Numbered from the stretch's first letter, positions 45,841 through 54,607 are shown. The stretch is DNA of 64,000 nucleotides from Grimontia celer (GCF_900055185.1 NZ_FIZX01000002.1:686586-750585); one strand, 5' to 3'. Notes: generated by a model not told the origin, from the sequence alone. Made by a program: numbers and translations.

Positions 45841-46263
45841 CTACTGCGTCCAACCAAGCTCTTTCAACGCCCAGCCATCATTCCAGATATTGGTCATATG
45901 CGTGACCTTGCCTTCACCAGATAATTGCATCACATACACATAATGGCTTGCACACTTTTTCCCTGTGGCCGCGACAGGCCCACCTTCTCCACTGTGGATA
46001 CCGAAAAAGGTACCAAAGAAAATCGCGGTGCTTTTGTCATCGTCAAATGCAGAGGTGGTGAGTTCATAATGGCTGCCCGCCATAGGACCGTTGGTGATAC
46101 CGTGCATCCAATGGATGTAGTCTTCCAGTGTTTGAATGTCAGTGAGTGCGAACGCTTGGGAATCAAACCCGGCGTTGGGTTCAGCGAAGCCTTTGCAGGC
46201 CTCCCAACCCTTGCCTGATTCACAAGCATGAAAGAACTCGGTTGCGTTTTCAAAAGCAGACAT
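45841..46263 (-). CDS. NTF2-like (SnoaL-type) protein
   Basis: Soluble protein of 140 residues of the NTF2-like cone fold (FFHACESGKGWEACKGFAEP, then MHGITNGPMAGSHYELTTSA, YVYVMQLSGEGKVTHMTNIW). Such proteins are isomerases, cyclases or simply binders of small molecules. It starts 10 bases after the end of an aldehyde dehydrogenase remnant in the same direction, so both probably once formed one catabolic operon. Its own promoter may be lost with that gene. Confidence 0.75.
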   Translation of the reverse strand: MSAFENATEFFHACESGKGWEACKGFAEPNAGFDSQAFALTDIQTLEDYIHWMHGITNGPMAGSHYELTTSAFDDDKSTAIFFGTFFGIHSGEGGPVAATGKKCASHYVYVMQLSGEGKVTHMTNIWNDGWALKELGWTQ

Positions 46264-46273
46264 GATTTCTCCT

Positions 46274-46513
46274 TCAGTTAAATACCACCTGAATATCGGT
46301 GTATTCGGCTAATCCTTCTTCTCCAAATTCGACACCCAGACCTGAGCTTTTGACTCCGCCAAACGGTGCGTTGGGTTGGATCATGCCGTGGCGGTTTATC
46401 CAGACTGAGCCACATTCGAGGCGCTTAGCCACATTTGCTGCGGCTTGTGTGTCTGAAGACCAATCAGAACCGCCGAGGCCTGAACTGCTGTCATTGGCAG
46501 CCTGGTTACTCAT
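46274..46513 (-). pseudogene. Aldehyde dehydrogenase remnant, C-terminal 79 residues only
   Basis: The frame reads QAANDSSSGLGGSDWSSDTQ, then RLECGSVWINRHGMIQPNAP, FGGVKSSGLGVEFGEEGLAE and ends YTDIQVVFN. This is the end of an NAD-dependent aldehyde dehydrogenase (about 480 residues), including the APFGGVKSSG block. The catalytic cysteine and the whole NAD-binding part are missing. Upstream sequence in all frames shows nothing of the missing part, so this is a deletion, not a frameshift. The ATG at 46513 is probably fortuitous. Confidence 0.85.
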
Positions 46514-46859
46514 ATTTTTATGGTTCGAAATTTGGGTCTATCGAAAAAATTCGAGTCATCAAGGCTAGAGTGCATAAAGTCGCCATGCTATTTGCCTTCG
46601 TTATTTATCACAAAAAGTTTACATCCTGTCGGCTGTCTAGCTGTTTCAGTACTGTGCTTCTCAATCACTCTTCTGTCTTTTATTCGTCTACCACTAACAT
46701 CTTTTGTCTCTAACTTTATGTTTTTAAAGCGTTGTGTGCGGAGCTGTTTCAAGAACGAGAATCAACGCATTTATCGTAATGTTAGTTTGTTGTTATGACA
46801 TGTAACGTTATATGTTAAATATTGTCATTATGTGTATCGTAACGGATTGTGAGGTTGTA
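46514..46859. other. Junction region between dehydrogenase remnant and TRAP genes
   Basis: About 345 AT-rich bases. It should hold the TRAP operon promoter and the deletion breakpoint that removed the dehydrogenase front. Overlapping hydrophobic open frames here lack ribosome sites and resemble nothing. Confidence 0.5.
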
Positions 46860-47879
46860 ATGAAACGAGTGTTTTGGCGAGTAGCAGTAGGTTTGCTTTT
46901 CCTGCCTATGAGTGTGATGGCAGAGGTCGAACTTAAGATTGCCACATGGCTTTCCCCAGCAGCGGCGATGAATAAAACCGTGTTGCCAACATGGGGGAAA
47001 TGGATTGAAGAAGCGACTGAAGGGCGCGTTAAGATTGCTCTGGTCTATGACCTTGGAAGTCCCAACAGTCTGATTGACTTGGTGGAAGATGGCGCAGTAG
47101 ATGGTGCCTGGACTTACCACGGTTATTTCCCTGGTCAGTTTAAACTGACGAGCCTCGCGGAATTACCTAACCATAATGCCGGATCAGAAGCGGTATCTGT
47201 CGCCCATTGGCGGATTCATGAGGATTACCTTGCTGAGGCAGGGGAACATGCTGGCGTTGAATTAGTGGGCGTTTTTACTCATGGCCCCGGCCAGATCCAT
47301 ATGCGTGAACCTTTGGAGAGCCTTGAGAATATCAAAGGCAAAAAAATCCGTGTGGGTGGCGGCATTCAGTCTGCAATCGGTGAGCGCCTCGGTGTTACCG
47401 GCGTCGCAGCGCCTGCTAACAAAATCTATGAAATGCTGACGCAAGGTGTTGTAGATGGTGTGTTTAACCCGATGTCGACTAAAACGACACTGAAACTCCA
47501 TGAAGTTGCACCTTATACACTGAAGCTGCCTCATGGCATGTATTTGGGCAGTTTCGGTATTTTTCTGAGCGAAGATACGCTTGATGGGCTGTCTGAAAAA
47601 GACAGAGACGCCATTATGGCGGTATCCGGCGAGAAACTATCCGCAATGGCGGCGAAAGCATGGGCTGATGCTGACGACTACGCAGAAGGTGTCGCCCGCG
47701 AAAAAGGGAACCAGATTGTTGATGCATCTGATCAGGATTTGGCGTATTTCGCTGCGGTCACCCGCGACTTAGATCAGGCTTGGGTTGAGTCGGTCAAAGA
47801 TCGTGATGTGGACGCCAAAGCTGCTTTGAGAGCAATCCGCGAAGAGGCTCACGCATATGAGGTCGGTAATGGTCAGTAA
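46860..47879 (+). CDS. dctP: TRAP transporter substrate-binding protein (DctP type)
   Basis: Periplasmic binding protein of 339 residues for a TRAP carrier. The signal peptide ends near residue 22 (PMSVMAEVELK). Family blocks include LKIATWLSPAAAMNKTVLPT, the carboxylate-binding region IRVGGGIQSAIGERLGVTGV and NKIYEMLTQGVVDGVFNPMS. ATG 46860 is preferred over alternative starts in the upstream AT-rich region. First of a dctP-Q-M row. Substrate is probably an organic acid, type unknown; aromatic or sugar acids are possible. Confidence 0.88.
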   Translation: MKRVFWRVAVGLLFLPMSVMAEVELKIATWLSPAAAMNKTVLPTWGKWIEEATEGRVKIALVYDLGSPNSLIDLVEDGAVDGAWTYHGYFPGQFKLTSLAELPNHNAGSEAVSVAHWRIHEDYLAEAGEHAGVELVGVFTHGPGQIHMREPLESLENIKGKKIRVGGGIQSAIGERLGVTGVAAPANKIYEMLTQGVVDGVFNPMSTKTTLKLHEVAPYTLKLPHGMYLGSFGIFLSEDTLDGLSEKDRDAIMAVSGEKLSAMAAKAWADADDYAEGVAREKGNQIVDASDQDLAYFAAVTRDLDQAWVESVKDRDVDAKAALRAIREEAHAYEVGNGQ

Positions 47880-48423
47880 TAAAACAGGCATTGGCCAGCA
47901 CTACTGGTCATTGTTCCAACAAGGATGTTGTTACCTGTTTCCCTTGATGCGTTGGACAAGTGCTGTGGCACTGATAGGCATGATGTTATTAACTGTCCTT
48001 GATGTGTTGGGCAGATACCTTCTCGGCACTCCTATCTTGGGTGGCAGCGAATTGACTGGCTTCATGCTGTTGGTATTGGTCATGCTGATGTTGCCATTAC
48101 TTGTTTTTAAAGATGATCAAATCCGGGTGGATTTACTCACGGATGCGATAAGTCCTGCGTTTGTCAAATGGGTTGAAAGGATTTACTCCTTTGGCCTCAG
48201 TATTGGCTGCATCTATCTGGCGATGAGCGTCTATAAATTGGCAGCACGTGCTGACAGAAAGCAATTGGTAACAGAGTACCTAGAAATTCCGGCCTCTTGG
48301 GCGATGTATGCGATTGCTTTCTGCTTGCTGCTGAGCGCTTTTGCCTTTTTGTTCAGAGGGATCTGCTCAACGGCGACCTTAGATAGCCATGTTGAGTCCT
48401 TGGAGGGTGAGCGTCATGATTAG
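47857..48423 (+). CDS. dctQ: TRAP transporter small permease (DctQ type)
   Basis: Inner-membrane protein of about 188 residues with four membrane segments (LIGMMLLTVLDVLGRYLLG, then MLLVLVMLMLPLLVF and two more). It overlaps the end of dctP by 23 bases; the in-frame ATG at 47869 with GAGGT upstream is an equally good start and overlaps by 11. It ends inside the start of dctM. It is needed with DctM for sodium-driven uptake. Confidence 0.85.
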   Translation: MRSVMVSNKTGIGQHYWSLFQQGCCYLFPLMRWTSAVALIGMMLLTVLDVLGRYLLGTPILGGSELTGFMLLVLVMLMLPLLVFKDDQIRVDLLTDAISPAFVKWVERIYSFGLSIGCIYLAMSVYKLAARADRKQLVTEYLEIPASWAMYAIAFCLLLSAFAFLFRGICSTATLDSHVESLEGERHD

Positions 48424-49717
48424 TGCCCTGATTGGACTCACGATTGTTTTGCTGCTGTGTGTTCTGCGAATGCCTTTGGCTTACGCCATGACACTGGTAG
48501 GCGTCGTAGGATATGCCTCTTTACTAGATTTCAATTTCACTGCTGCCTTGACGATCAGTGCCCGCCGAATTGTCGATACCTTACAAGACCCAGCGTTGAG
48601 CGTGATCCCCTTGTTTATTTTGATGGGTAACTTAATCAGCCGATCAGGGATGTCTGTTGAATTGTTTCGGGCTTCTAATGCGCTGGTGGGACACCACCGC
48701 GGTGGTATGGCCATGGCGACCATCACGGCGTGCGGCGGTTTTTCCGCGATTTGTGGCTCTAGTCTGGCGACGGCAGCAACCATGGGTCAGGTGGCTATCC
48801 CTTCAATGCGTCGGTTCGGTTATGCCGACAGCCTGGCGTCTGCCTGTATTGCCGCTGGGGGGACGCTTGGCATCCTTATTCCTCCCAGCGTGGCTTTGAT
48901 TATCTACGGTATTTTGACGGAACAAAGTATCCGTGAATTGTTTGCGGCAGGCTTCGTGCCAGGGGTGATGGGGATTCTATTGTATCTGGCGGCGGTGAAG
49001 TACGTAGTCTGGCGCTCGCCAGAGGCCGGCCCCCGTGGGCATGAAATGACGTCTCAGCAGAAAAGGGAGGCCTATAAAGGTATTGCCGGTATCGCCTCTT
49101 TGTTCACCATCATTATGGGTGGGATATATCTGGGGGTTTTCACACCCACCGAAGCCGCAGGTATCGGGAGTTTTGGTGCCTTGGTGATCGTTTATCTGCG
49201 TGACCTGCTTACCAAAAAGCTGCTGAAGGAAGTCCTTTTTGAAACGGCGGTGATGAGCGCAAAGATATTCTTTGTCGTGCTGGGCGCGTTGATATTCTCA
49301 AACTTTATCAACCGTGCGGGTCTTCCTGAGGGATTGGTGCATTTCCTGACCACTCAGGATCTTCAGCCCATGCTAGTGTTTTTGATGATCATCATGATTT
49401 ACCTGATGCTTGGCACTGTGCTCGAAAGTATGTCGATGATGCTGTTGACCGTTCCTGTGTTTTACCCTGTGGTTCAAAGTATGGGCTTTGACCTGATTTG
49501 GTTCGGCATTGTGGTTGTGGTGGTCACGGAGATCAGCTTAATTACGCCGCCGGTTGGCATGAACGTTTTTGTGCTGAGCGGCATGTTCAAGGACCTTGAT
49601 AATCGCACGGTATTTCGCGGTGTGATGCCATTTTGGGTTGCAGATATGGTGAGGCTTTTCGCCATTATTTTCATCCCCGCTTTGGCGCTGGGTTTACCTA
49701 ATTTTCTTTATGGATAA
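48416..49717 (+). CDS. dctM: TRAP transporter large permease (DctM type)
   Basis: Inner-membrane carrier of 433 residues with about 12 membrane segments. Typical blocks are GNLISRSGMSVELFRASNAL, GGFSAICGSSLATAATMGQV, GGTLGILIPPSVALIIYGIL and FTPTEAAGIGSFGALVIVYL. ATG 48416 has GGAGGGTGAG at good distance and overlaps dctQ by 8 bases. Downstream, a LuxR-type regulator follows after 22 bases. Confidence 0.93.
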   Translation: MISALIGLTIVLLLCVLRMPLAYAMTLVGVVGYASLLDFNFTAALTISARRIVDTLQDPALSVIPLFILMGNLISRSGMSVELFRASNALVGHHRGGMAMATITACGGFSAICGSSLATAATMGQVAIPSMRRFGYADSLASACIAAGGTLGILIPPSVALIIYGILTEQSIRELFAAGFVPGVMGILLYLAAVKYVVWRSPEAGPRGHEMTSQQKREAYKGIAGIASLFTIIMGGIYLGVFTPTEAAGIGSFGALVIVYLRDLLTKKLLKEVLFETAVMSAKIFFVVLGALIFSNFINRAGLPEGLVHFLTTQDLQPMLVFLMIIMIYLMLGTVLESMSMMLLTVPVFYPVVQSMGFDLIWFGIVVVVVTEISLITPPVGMNVFVLSGMFKDLDNRTVFRGVMPFWVADMVRLFAIIFIPALALGLPNFLYG

Positions 49718-49739
49718 ATTTGTGTAACAGGGGGACGTT

Positions 49740-50528
49740 GTGAACCTGTCTATGCGAGAAACTCATGCAGTATTCCAGATTGCAGAGTGTTTGAATGCGG
49801 GCATGGAATGCTCGGAAATGCGCCAGCAAGTGGGTAAATGCTTGCTGGATCTTCTTGATGCTGATTACTTTGCTTCCTATGTATGGGACGGGCCGCGGTG
49901 CGGCTTTTCTCATCGCGTGGCGATAAATATGTCTGACGACAATCTTTCCCACTATGAAAGCTATTTTCAGTATCACGATCCTATTACGCCCAAGCTTCAG
50001 CAACGTAAACAGGCAACAGCAGTGAGTCAAATCATGCCACACAGTGCGTTGAAACAGACGGAGTTCTTCAACGACTTCCTGTCTATTGATGGACTGACGT
50101 ATGGTCTAAACTTCCATGCCCATGATGGTCGCCAGAACATCGGCGACATCAGGATCTGGAGAAGTCGCAGACGCAATGACTTCACCAAAAGAGATGTGGA
50201 AATTGTTAGTGCAATGGGCACAGCTTTCACCAATGCCATGAAGCACGCAAGACCTAATGCATTTTCGAAAGAGGATGTCAGACCCGATGTTATCCCGGAT
50301 ATCAATGCATCATCGGGGATGGATGAAGACTTTCTGGTGGAAGAGTATCACCTGACCGCGCGTGAAGTGGACGTGTGCTTGGCGGTGATACAGGGGCTGT
50401 CTGATAAGGAAATAGCCCGACGATATAATGTCTCATTCACGACGGTAAGGACTCACATAAAGCATCTTTTTGAAAAGCTCAATGTGAGGGGGAGAACGCA
50501 ACTGATTCACAAAGTACTGACTCATTGA
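49740..50528 (+). CDS. LuxR-family regulator following the TRAP genes
   Basis: Regulator of 262 residues, GTG start with GGGGGAC upstream. The N-terminal 165 residues are a GAF/autoinducer-domain-like sensory part without recognisable ligand motif. The C-terminus is a LuxR helix-turn-helix (YHLTAREVDVCLAVIQGLSD, then KEIARRYNVSFTTVRTHIKH, LFEKLNVRGRTQL). It probably belongs to the TRAP operon, 22 bases on, and may control it. No acyl-homoserine lactone synthase is nearby, so quorum sensing is not supported. Confidence 0.82.
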   Translation: MNLSMRETHAVFQIAECLNAGMECSEMRQQVGKCLLDLLDADYFASYVWDGPRCGFSHRVAINMSDDNLSHYESYFQYHDPITPKLQQRKQATAVSQIMPHSALKQTEFFNDFLSIDGLTYGLNFHAHDGRQNIGDIRIWRSRRRNDFTKRDVEIVSAMGTAFTNAMKHARPNAFSKEDVRPDVIPDINASSGMDEDFLVEEYHLTAREVDVCLAVIQGLSDKEIARRYNVSFTTVRTHIKHLFEKLNVRGRTQLIHKVLTH

Positions 50529-50539
50529 TAGAGAAGGAT

Positions 50540-50581
50540 ATACCCAAACAACCTGATTCTTTCCTTAGGTTGTTTGGGTAT
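50540..50581. repeat. Perfect 15-bp inverted repeat after the LuxR gene
   Basis: ATACCCAAACAACCT at 50540-50554 and AGGTTGTTTGGGTAT at 50567-50581. No T run on the plus strand. It resembles the TACCCAA-type intergenic repeats common in Vibrio genomes (from memory) and may also end transcription of the convergent genes. Confidence 0.65.
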
Positions 50582-50612
50582 AAGGTGCATCTAAAAGAGG
50601 CGGCTCGGGCAA

Positions 50613-50798
50613 TTATTGGGTTGCAGAGAGTATGGCTTGTTCCAGAATTTCTTGTTCGCCGATATGGTTGGCGAGAAGCAACACCAACTTGGCGTTTACC
50701 GTCATGACCTCTTCCGGAGGAAGAGAGTTATAAATGTTGGCGAGTGCTGCATAGAATGCATCTCCATCGGTGAAGTTCGGCTCGATATTCAATTTCAT
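50613..50798 (-). CDS. DUF2783 family small protein
   Basis: Protein of 61 residues (FYAALANIYNSLPPEEVMTV, then AKLVLLLANHIGEQEILEQA). It matches DUF2783 as I recall it, a family often coded beside FAD-dependent aromatic hydroxylases. Its ATG overlaps the stop of the flavin monooxygenase by 4 bases (ATGA), so the two are coupled and probably interact. Function unknown. Confidence 0.8.
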   Translation of the reverse strand: MKLNIEPNFTDGDAFYAALANIYNSLPPEEVMTVNAKLVLLLANHIGEQEILEQAILSATQ

Positions 50799-52465
50799 TG
50801 TGCTTTCTCCAGTTGGTGACCAAGTGCGCGCTGCATGGCTTCTGTTATGTCGTTAATTGCCGGCTGTCGCCAGCGTGCGGTGATCACCTGATCAGGGCGA
50901 AAGAGATAAGCCGTGCCTTCAGATAAGTCATATCTCTGGTGGAGCAATCCCTGTTTGTCTGTCAGTTTATTGATCCCTCGGACGCTTGCAGATTTTTGGT
51001 CGCGACTGATTAGCAGTACTTCCAAGTCGCTTATCTTTGCCAATTCAGCCAGAAGCTTATCCTGTTCTGTACTACCTTCTGCAATCATGATTACGAAATG
51101 ATTGCCCACCCAATCGAGCAGCCAGGAAGCAACTTCGTGTTTGTTTACAGGCGCATCTAGAATCGGACTACCCGGAATCAACACATTATTGAATGTGTCT
51201 TTGTCGGGCGTATTTAACGTTGAATTGCGGTATGTGCAGGGTGTCGATAATCTGCCACTGTTAATCAGTGGGCGGGCAAAAGGGTAGCTTTTTGCCAGTT
51301 CTAGTGTCGCATTCCTCAGCACCTTGCTCATGATACTTTTGGGGGTGATGAAGTCGGTCGCGCGGGTAGAGTTGAGGATGTTTTCTTCTGCCGCGAACTG
51401 TCGCTCATCATTATAGGTACGAAGCAACAAGGGAGAGGCCGTTTGGTTCAGTACCCGGCATAGCTTCCAAGCTAAATTTTCAACAGATTGGACTGCTCCG
51501 TTTGCGCCGCGTGCACCGAAAGGGCTGACTTGATGTGCTGCATCACCGACAAAAATCACCCGTTTATGGATGAAGTCATCTATTTTCCGGCACTGGAAGG
51601 TATACACACTTGCCCACTCCAGGTCGAAGTTTTTGTCTGACCCCAACATGGCTTCGATACGGGGGCGAATGTTCTCTTCCCTCTTTTCCCATTCGGGGTC
51701 TGCATCCCACCCGAGTTGCAGGTCGATGCGCCAAACGTTGTCGGCCTGACGATGTAATAATGCGGACTGCTCAGGGTGGAAGGGTGGTTCAAACCAAAAC
51801 CAGCGTTCAGTAGGAAAATCGGCTTTCATGACCACATCAGCGATCAGGAATCTGTCCTGAAAAACCTGTCCTTTACTTTCCAAACCCAGCTTGGTGCGAA
51901 TAGGGCTGTTTGCGCCGTCCGCAACAATAAGGTAATCGCAGGAAATCTGATAAGTGCCGTCGGGTGTGTCGACGGTTAGAAGGTTGATGTCTGTTTGCGC
52001 ATCAACAACCTGAACCTTGTTTTTCCAGCGAAGATCGACCTCTGATAGCGTCTCAATCACATCGACCAGATATTCCTCAAAGTAATATTGTTGGAGGTTG
52101 ATAAAGGCTGGGAGCTTATGGTGTTCTTCAGGTAGTAGGTCGAACTCATAGACCTTTTCGTTACCAAAAAAAACCTTGCCCTTTTTCCATGTGATGCCTT
52201 TTGAAACCATCCGCTCTGCGCAACCATACCGATTCATGATTTCGAGTGTTCGTTTGGCGAAGCAAATGGCCCGCGACCCTACGCTGACGGTGTTGTTGTC
52301 ATCGAGTACGACGGACTCGACTCCTTGCTTTGCAAGATCAATAGCCATGGATAAGCCCGCTGGCCCGCCACCGATAATCACGACCTTGTGATGAGTCACT
52401 GTGTCTGATTGCTGGTCTTTACTCATCGAATAGGAATAAACCGGATTGGTATACGTCGATAACAT
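50795..52465 (-). CDS. FAD-dependent aromatic-ring monooxygenase (PF01494 type)
   Basis: Flavoprotein of about 556 residues, in the group of MhpA/PheA-like hydroxylases. The N-terminal Rossmann motif is VVIIGGGPAGLSMAIDLAKQ, and the second FAD motif is RVIFVGDAAHQVSPFGARG, followed by GANGAVQSVENLAWKL. The C-terminal 140 residues form a thioredoxin-like domain as in phenol hydroxylases. Start is 52465 or, less likely, ATG 52426; neither has a strong ribosome site. It heads a unit with DUF2783 and is divergent from the MBL-fold/MarR genes. Substrate unknown; a phenolic compound is likely. Confidence 0.85.
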   Translation of the reverse strand: MLSTYTNPVYSYSMSKDQQSDTVTHHKVVIIGGGPAGLSMAIDLAKQGVESVVLDDNNTVSVGSRAICFAKRTLEIMNRYGCAERMVSKGITWKKGKVFFGNEKVYEFDLLPEEHHKLPAFINLQQYYFEEYLVDVIETLSEVDLRWKNKVQVVDAQTDINLLTVDTPDGTYQISCDYLIVADGANSPIRTKLGLESKGQVFQDRFLIADVVMKADFPTERWFWFEPPFHPEQSALLHRQADNVWRIDLQLGWDADPEWEKREENIRPRIEAMLGSDKNFDLEWASVYTFQCRKIDDFIHKRVIFVGDAAHQVSPFGARGANGAVQSVENLAWKLCRVLNQTASPLLLRTYNDERQFAAEENILNSTRATDFITPKSIMSKVLRNATLELAKSYPFARPLINSGRLSTPCTYRNSTLNTPDKDTFNNVLIPGSPILDAPVNKHEVASWLLDWVGNHFVIMIAEGSTEQDKLLAELAKISDLEVLLISRDQKSASVRGINKLTDKQGLLHQRYDLSEGTAYLFRPDQVITARWRQPAINDITEAMQRALGHQLEKAQ

Positions 52466-52766
52466 AAATATCCATTTAATATTGCTCTCTCATGAGATTA
52501 AATTTAATGCGCGATTTGATGAGGGATCAAGCAAGTCGGTGTATCGAATATGAGAGTAATTGGCGGTTTGTCGTCAAGTGTTATCGTGGTGATGTGGTTA
52601 TAGTTCTGAATGTAAGCTATTTTTCTATCATAACTTACAGGTGCTGATTTGTAGGTCGTGTATCCCTGAGTCCTATTTATAAGATATTAGGGTAATCTAT
52701 AAATTCTCGCATGAGATTATTTGCTATGTTGGTTTTAGGAATCAAATCACGTTAAAGGAACCTACC
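52466..52766. other. Divergent promoter region of the monooxygenase module
   Basis: 301 bases without a gene between the monooxygenase and MBL-fold genes. It has TCTCATGAGA at 52488-52497 (CTCTCATGAG palindrome) and CTCGCATGAGATTA at 52705-52718, a similar half-shared motif. These are candidate MarR sites, near each of the two promoters. Confidence 0.45.
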
Positions 52767-53729
52767 ATGGCAACCAAACCATTTGCTTCATCTGCTGATT
52801 TAGGTGAAAAACAGGAAACACTTGAGGTATTAGCCGAAGGCGTTTACGCGTTAACGGCAGAGGGTGATCCCAATGTAGGCGCGATAGAAGCAGAAGACTT
52901 CATTATCGCCTTTGAAGCAAGAGCCACACCCAAAGCTGCTCAGGACTGGCTGACGATGCTGAGAGAGCATACGGACAAGCCCGTGAAATACTTGGTTTTG
53001 TCTCATTACCATGCGGTGAGGGTATTAGGTGCATCAGCTTTTGACGCGGAAACCATCATTGCGCATGAGAGCACGAAAATGCTTATTGAAGAGCGTGGCC
53101 AGCAGGATTGGGAAAGTGAATTCGGGCGTATGCCTCGTTTGTTCAGAGAGCCGGAAGGCATTCCGGGTTTAACACACCCGGACGTTGTATTTGACAGCCG
53201 CATTGAAATCCCGCTCGGTGGTGATCGCGGAAGCTTGATACTTGAACATTGTGGCCGAGGGCACACTGCGGGAGACATTGTTGCTTGGTTGCCTAAGCAA
53301 AAAATACTGTTTGCAGGGGACTTGGTTGAGGCCCAGGCAGCACTTTACACTGGGGATGCCTTCCACTTTGACTGGTCATCTCAAACTCTGGATAAAGTGA
53401 AATCATATCAAGCTGATATATTAGTCGGAGGACGTGGCGCGGTGGCGCGGGGTAACGATGCAGTCAATGCTGCGATTGAGCAAACCCGCGGCTTCTTAAC
53501 GGGTATGTTGGACACCGTCGGAGCAGTGCATAAGCGCGGTGGAACACTGAAAGAAGCATTCGAGGAAACCCACACATTGCTCGCTCCTAAGTTTGGCGCA
53601 TGGCCTATATTTGAGCATTGCTTACCGTTTGATGTAAAACGATTATGGGACGAATTTGAAGGTAAGGACTGGCCCGAAATCTGGACCGCAGAGAAAGATA
53701 GGGAAGTCTGGGACGCTTTACAGGATTAG
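52767..53729 (+). CDS. Metallo-beta-lactamase-fold protein with incomplete metal motif
   Basis: Protein of 320 residues of the MBL fold: LSHYHAVRVLGASAFDAE, HCGRGHTAGDIVAWLPKQ, ILFAGDLVEAQAALYTGDA. The usual HxHxDH is HYHAVR here, so the aspartate and third histidine that hold the second zinc are missing, while the later H and D are kept. It may bind one metal or work differently. The C-terminal part ends KDREVWDALQD. AAAGGAAC precedes the ATG. It is divergent from the monooxygenase and precedes marR by 2 bases; a role in the same aromatic pathway is inferred. Confidence 0.82.
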   Translation: MATKPFASSADLGEKQETLEVLAEGVYALTAEGDPNVGAIEAEDFIIAFEARATPKAAQDWLTMLREHTDKPVKYLVLSHYHAVRVLGASAFDAETIIAHESTKMLIEERGQQDWESEFGRMPRLFREPEGIPGLTHPDVVFDSRIEIPLGGDRGSLILEHCGRGHTAGDIVAWLPKQKILFAGDLVEAQAALYTGDAFHFDWSSQTLDKVKSYQADILVGGRGAVARGNDAVNAAIEQTRGFLTGMLDTVGAVHKRGGTLKEAFEETHTLLAPKFGAWPIFEHCLPFDVKRLWDEFEGKDWPEIWTAEKDREVWDALQD

Positions 53730-53731
53730 GA

Positions 53732-54190
53732 ATGACACAGAAAAAACATCGCACATTAATGCTCAACCAGTTTCTTCCTTATCGGATGGTGAATTTGGCT
53801 GATGGTATCAGCAACGCCTGCTCGAAAATCTATCGGGAAGAGTTTGATGTTTCTATTCCCGAATGGCGGATTCTTGCTCGGTTGGCTGAGCACGAAAAAC
53901 TGAACGCCAAAGACATCGGTGATCTCACTTTTATGGACAAATCCCGGGTCTCCCGCGCGGTCAAATTGCTTGAAGAAAAAGGCCTTTTGCTGAAGGTAAA
54001 AGACAGCACAGACAATCGTGCGTCTTTCCTTTCGCTCAGTGAGTCAGGCCGTGATCTCTATGCGAAAATCGCTCCCAAAGCGCTGGATTGGGAAGCTGAG
54101 CTTATTGATGTACTTGATACCGTTGAGTACCGCGACTTCCTTCGCGTGATGGAAAAGTTGGATGCCCGCCTGGAGAAAATGAAAGGCTAG
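53732..54190 (+). CDS. MarR-family regulator
   Basis: Winged-helix regulator of 152 residues. Typical blocks are VSIPEWRILARLAEHEKLNA, KDIGDLTFMDKSRVSRAVKL and LEEKGLLLKVKDSTDNRASF. It starts 2 bases after the MBL-fold gene, so it is in that operon and probably controls both divergent promoters in response to an aromatic ligand. Its stop codon TAG lies within CTAG, the target duplication of the MITE-like element that follows immediately. Confidence 0.88.
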   Translation: MTQKKHRTLMLNQFLPYRMVNLADGISNACSKIYREEFDVSIPEWRILARLAEHEKLNAKDIGDLTFMDKSRVSRAVKLLEEKGLLLKVKDSTDNRASFLSLSESGRDLYAKIAPKALDWEAELIDVLDTVEYRDFLRVMEKLDARLEKMKG

Positions 54191-54346
54191 GGGCTGTTGA
54201 CCTTTGGTGATGATTTTGCAGCAGTTTGTGGGGATTTTATGCTTTGTTGAGGTGTATTTGCTTAGAATGACTAGGCGGCACACACCTCGCCGCGCCTAAA
54301 ATGCTTATGGTTAGAACAAAATTTAACCACCAAAGGTCAACAGCCC
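54191..54346. mobile_element. 156-bp MITE-like element with perfect 19-bp ends and CTAG duplication
   Basis: Ends GGGCTGTTGACCTTTGGTG (54191-54209) and its exact reverse complement (54328-54346). Both are flanked by CTAG (54187-54190 and 54347-54350), which fits a 4-base target duplication of the YTAR kind made by IS5-type transposases. There is no coding capacity. An inner TAGGCGG/CGCCTA palindrome lies near 54274-54300. The parent transposase is not in the window. Confidence 0.85.
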
Positions 54347-54350
54347 CTAG

Positions 54351-54607
54351 GGTCCATGTTTTTGCTTAACTATCAAACGTCCTATTCTTGTGTGTAAGTA
54401 TGTACCGCAGAAATGCAAAACGGTACACATCATGCCACACAACTTCTTTGCCCATAATCCAGCGCTGACAATCCGCAATGCAGAAACCCCTTCTGAGAAG
54501 TCATTGAGTTCACGTCTCTGCCGCCATCCTCATTGTTGAGGATGGCGGTTTTTTCGTGCTCGTCTCATGCTGAGAAGGAAAGGAAGCATAATTCTCAGGA
54601 GCAAGAG
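54351..54607. other. Promoter region of the amidase operon
   Basis: 257 bases without a gene. ATCCTCATTGTTGAGGAT at 54528-54545 is a small hairpin followed by GGCGGTTTTTT (54546-54556), which could be a terminator or leader hairpin ahead of the amidase gene. Confidence 0.5.

Noticed and set aside
46520-46798. Hydrophobic open frames upstream of the TRAP genes
   Set aside because: Several overlapping frames in AT-rich DNA with no ribosome site; the region is better read as a promoter and deletion junction.
49740-50528. LuxR-type quorum-sensing receptor
   Set aside because: The helix-turn-helix is LuxR type, but the N-terminal part does not show the conserved autoinducer-binding residues and no synthase gene is near.
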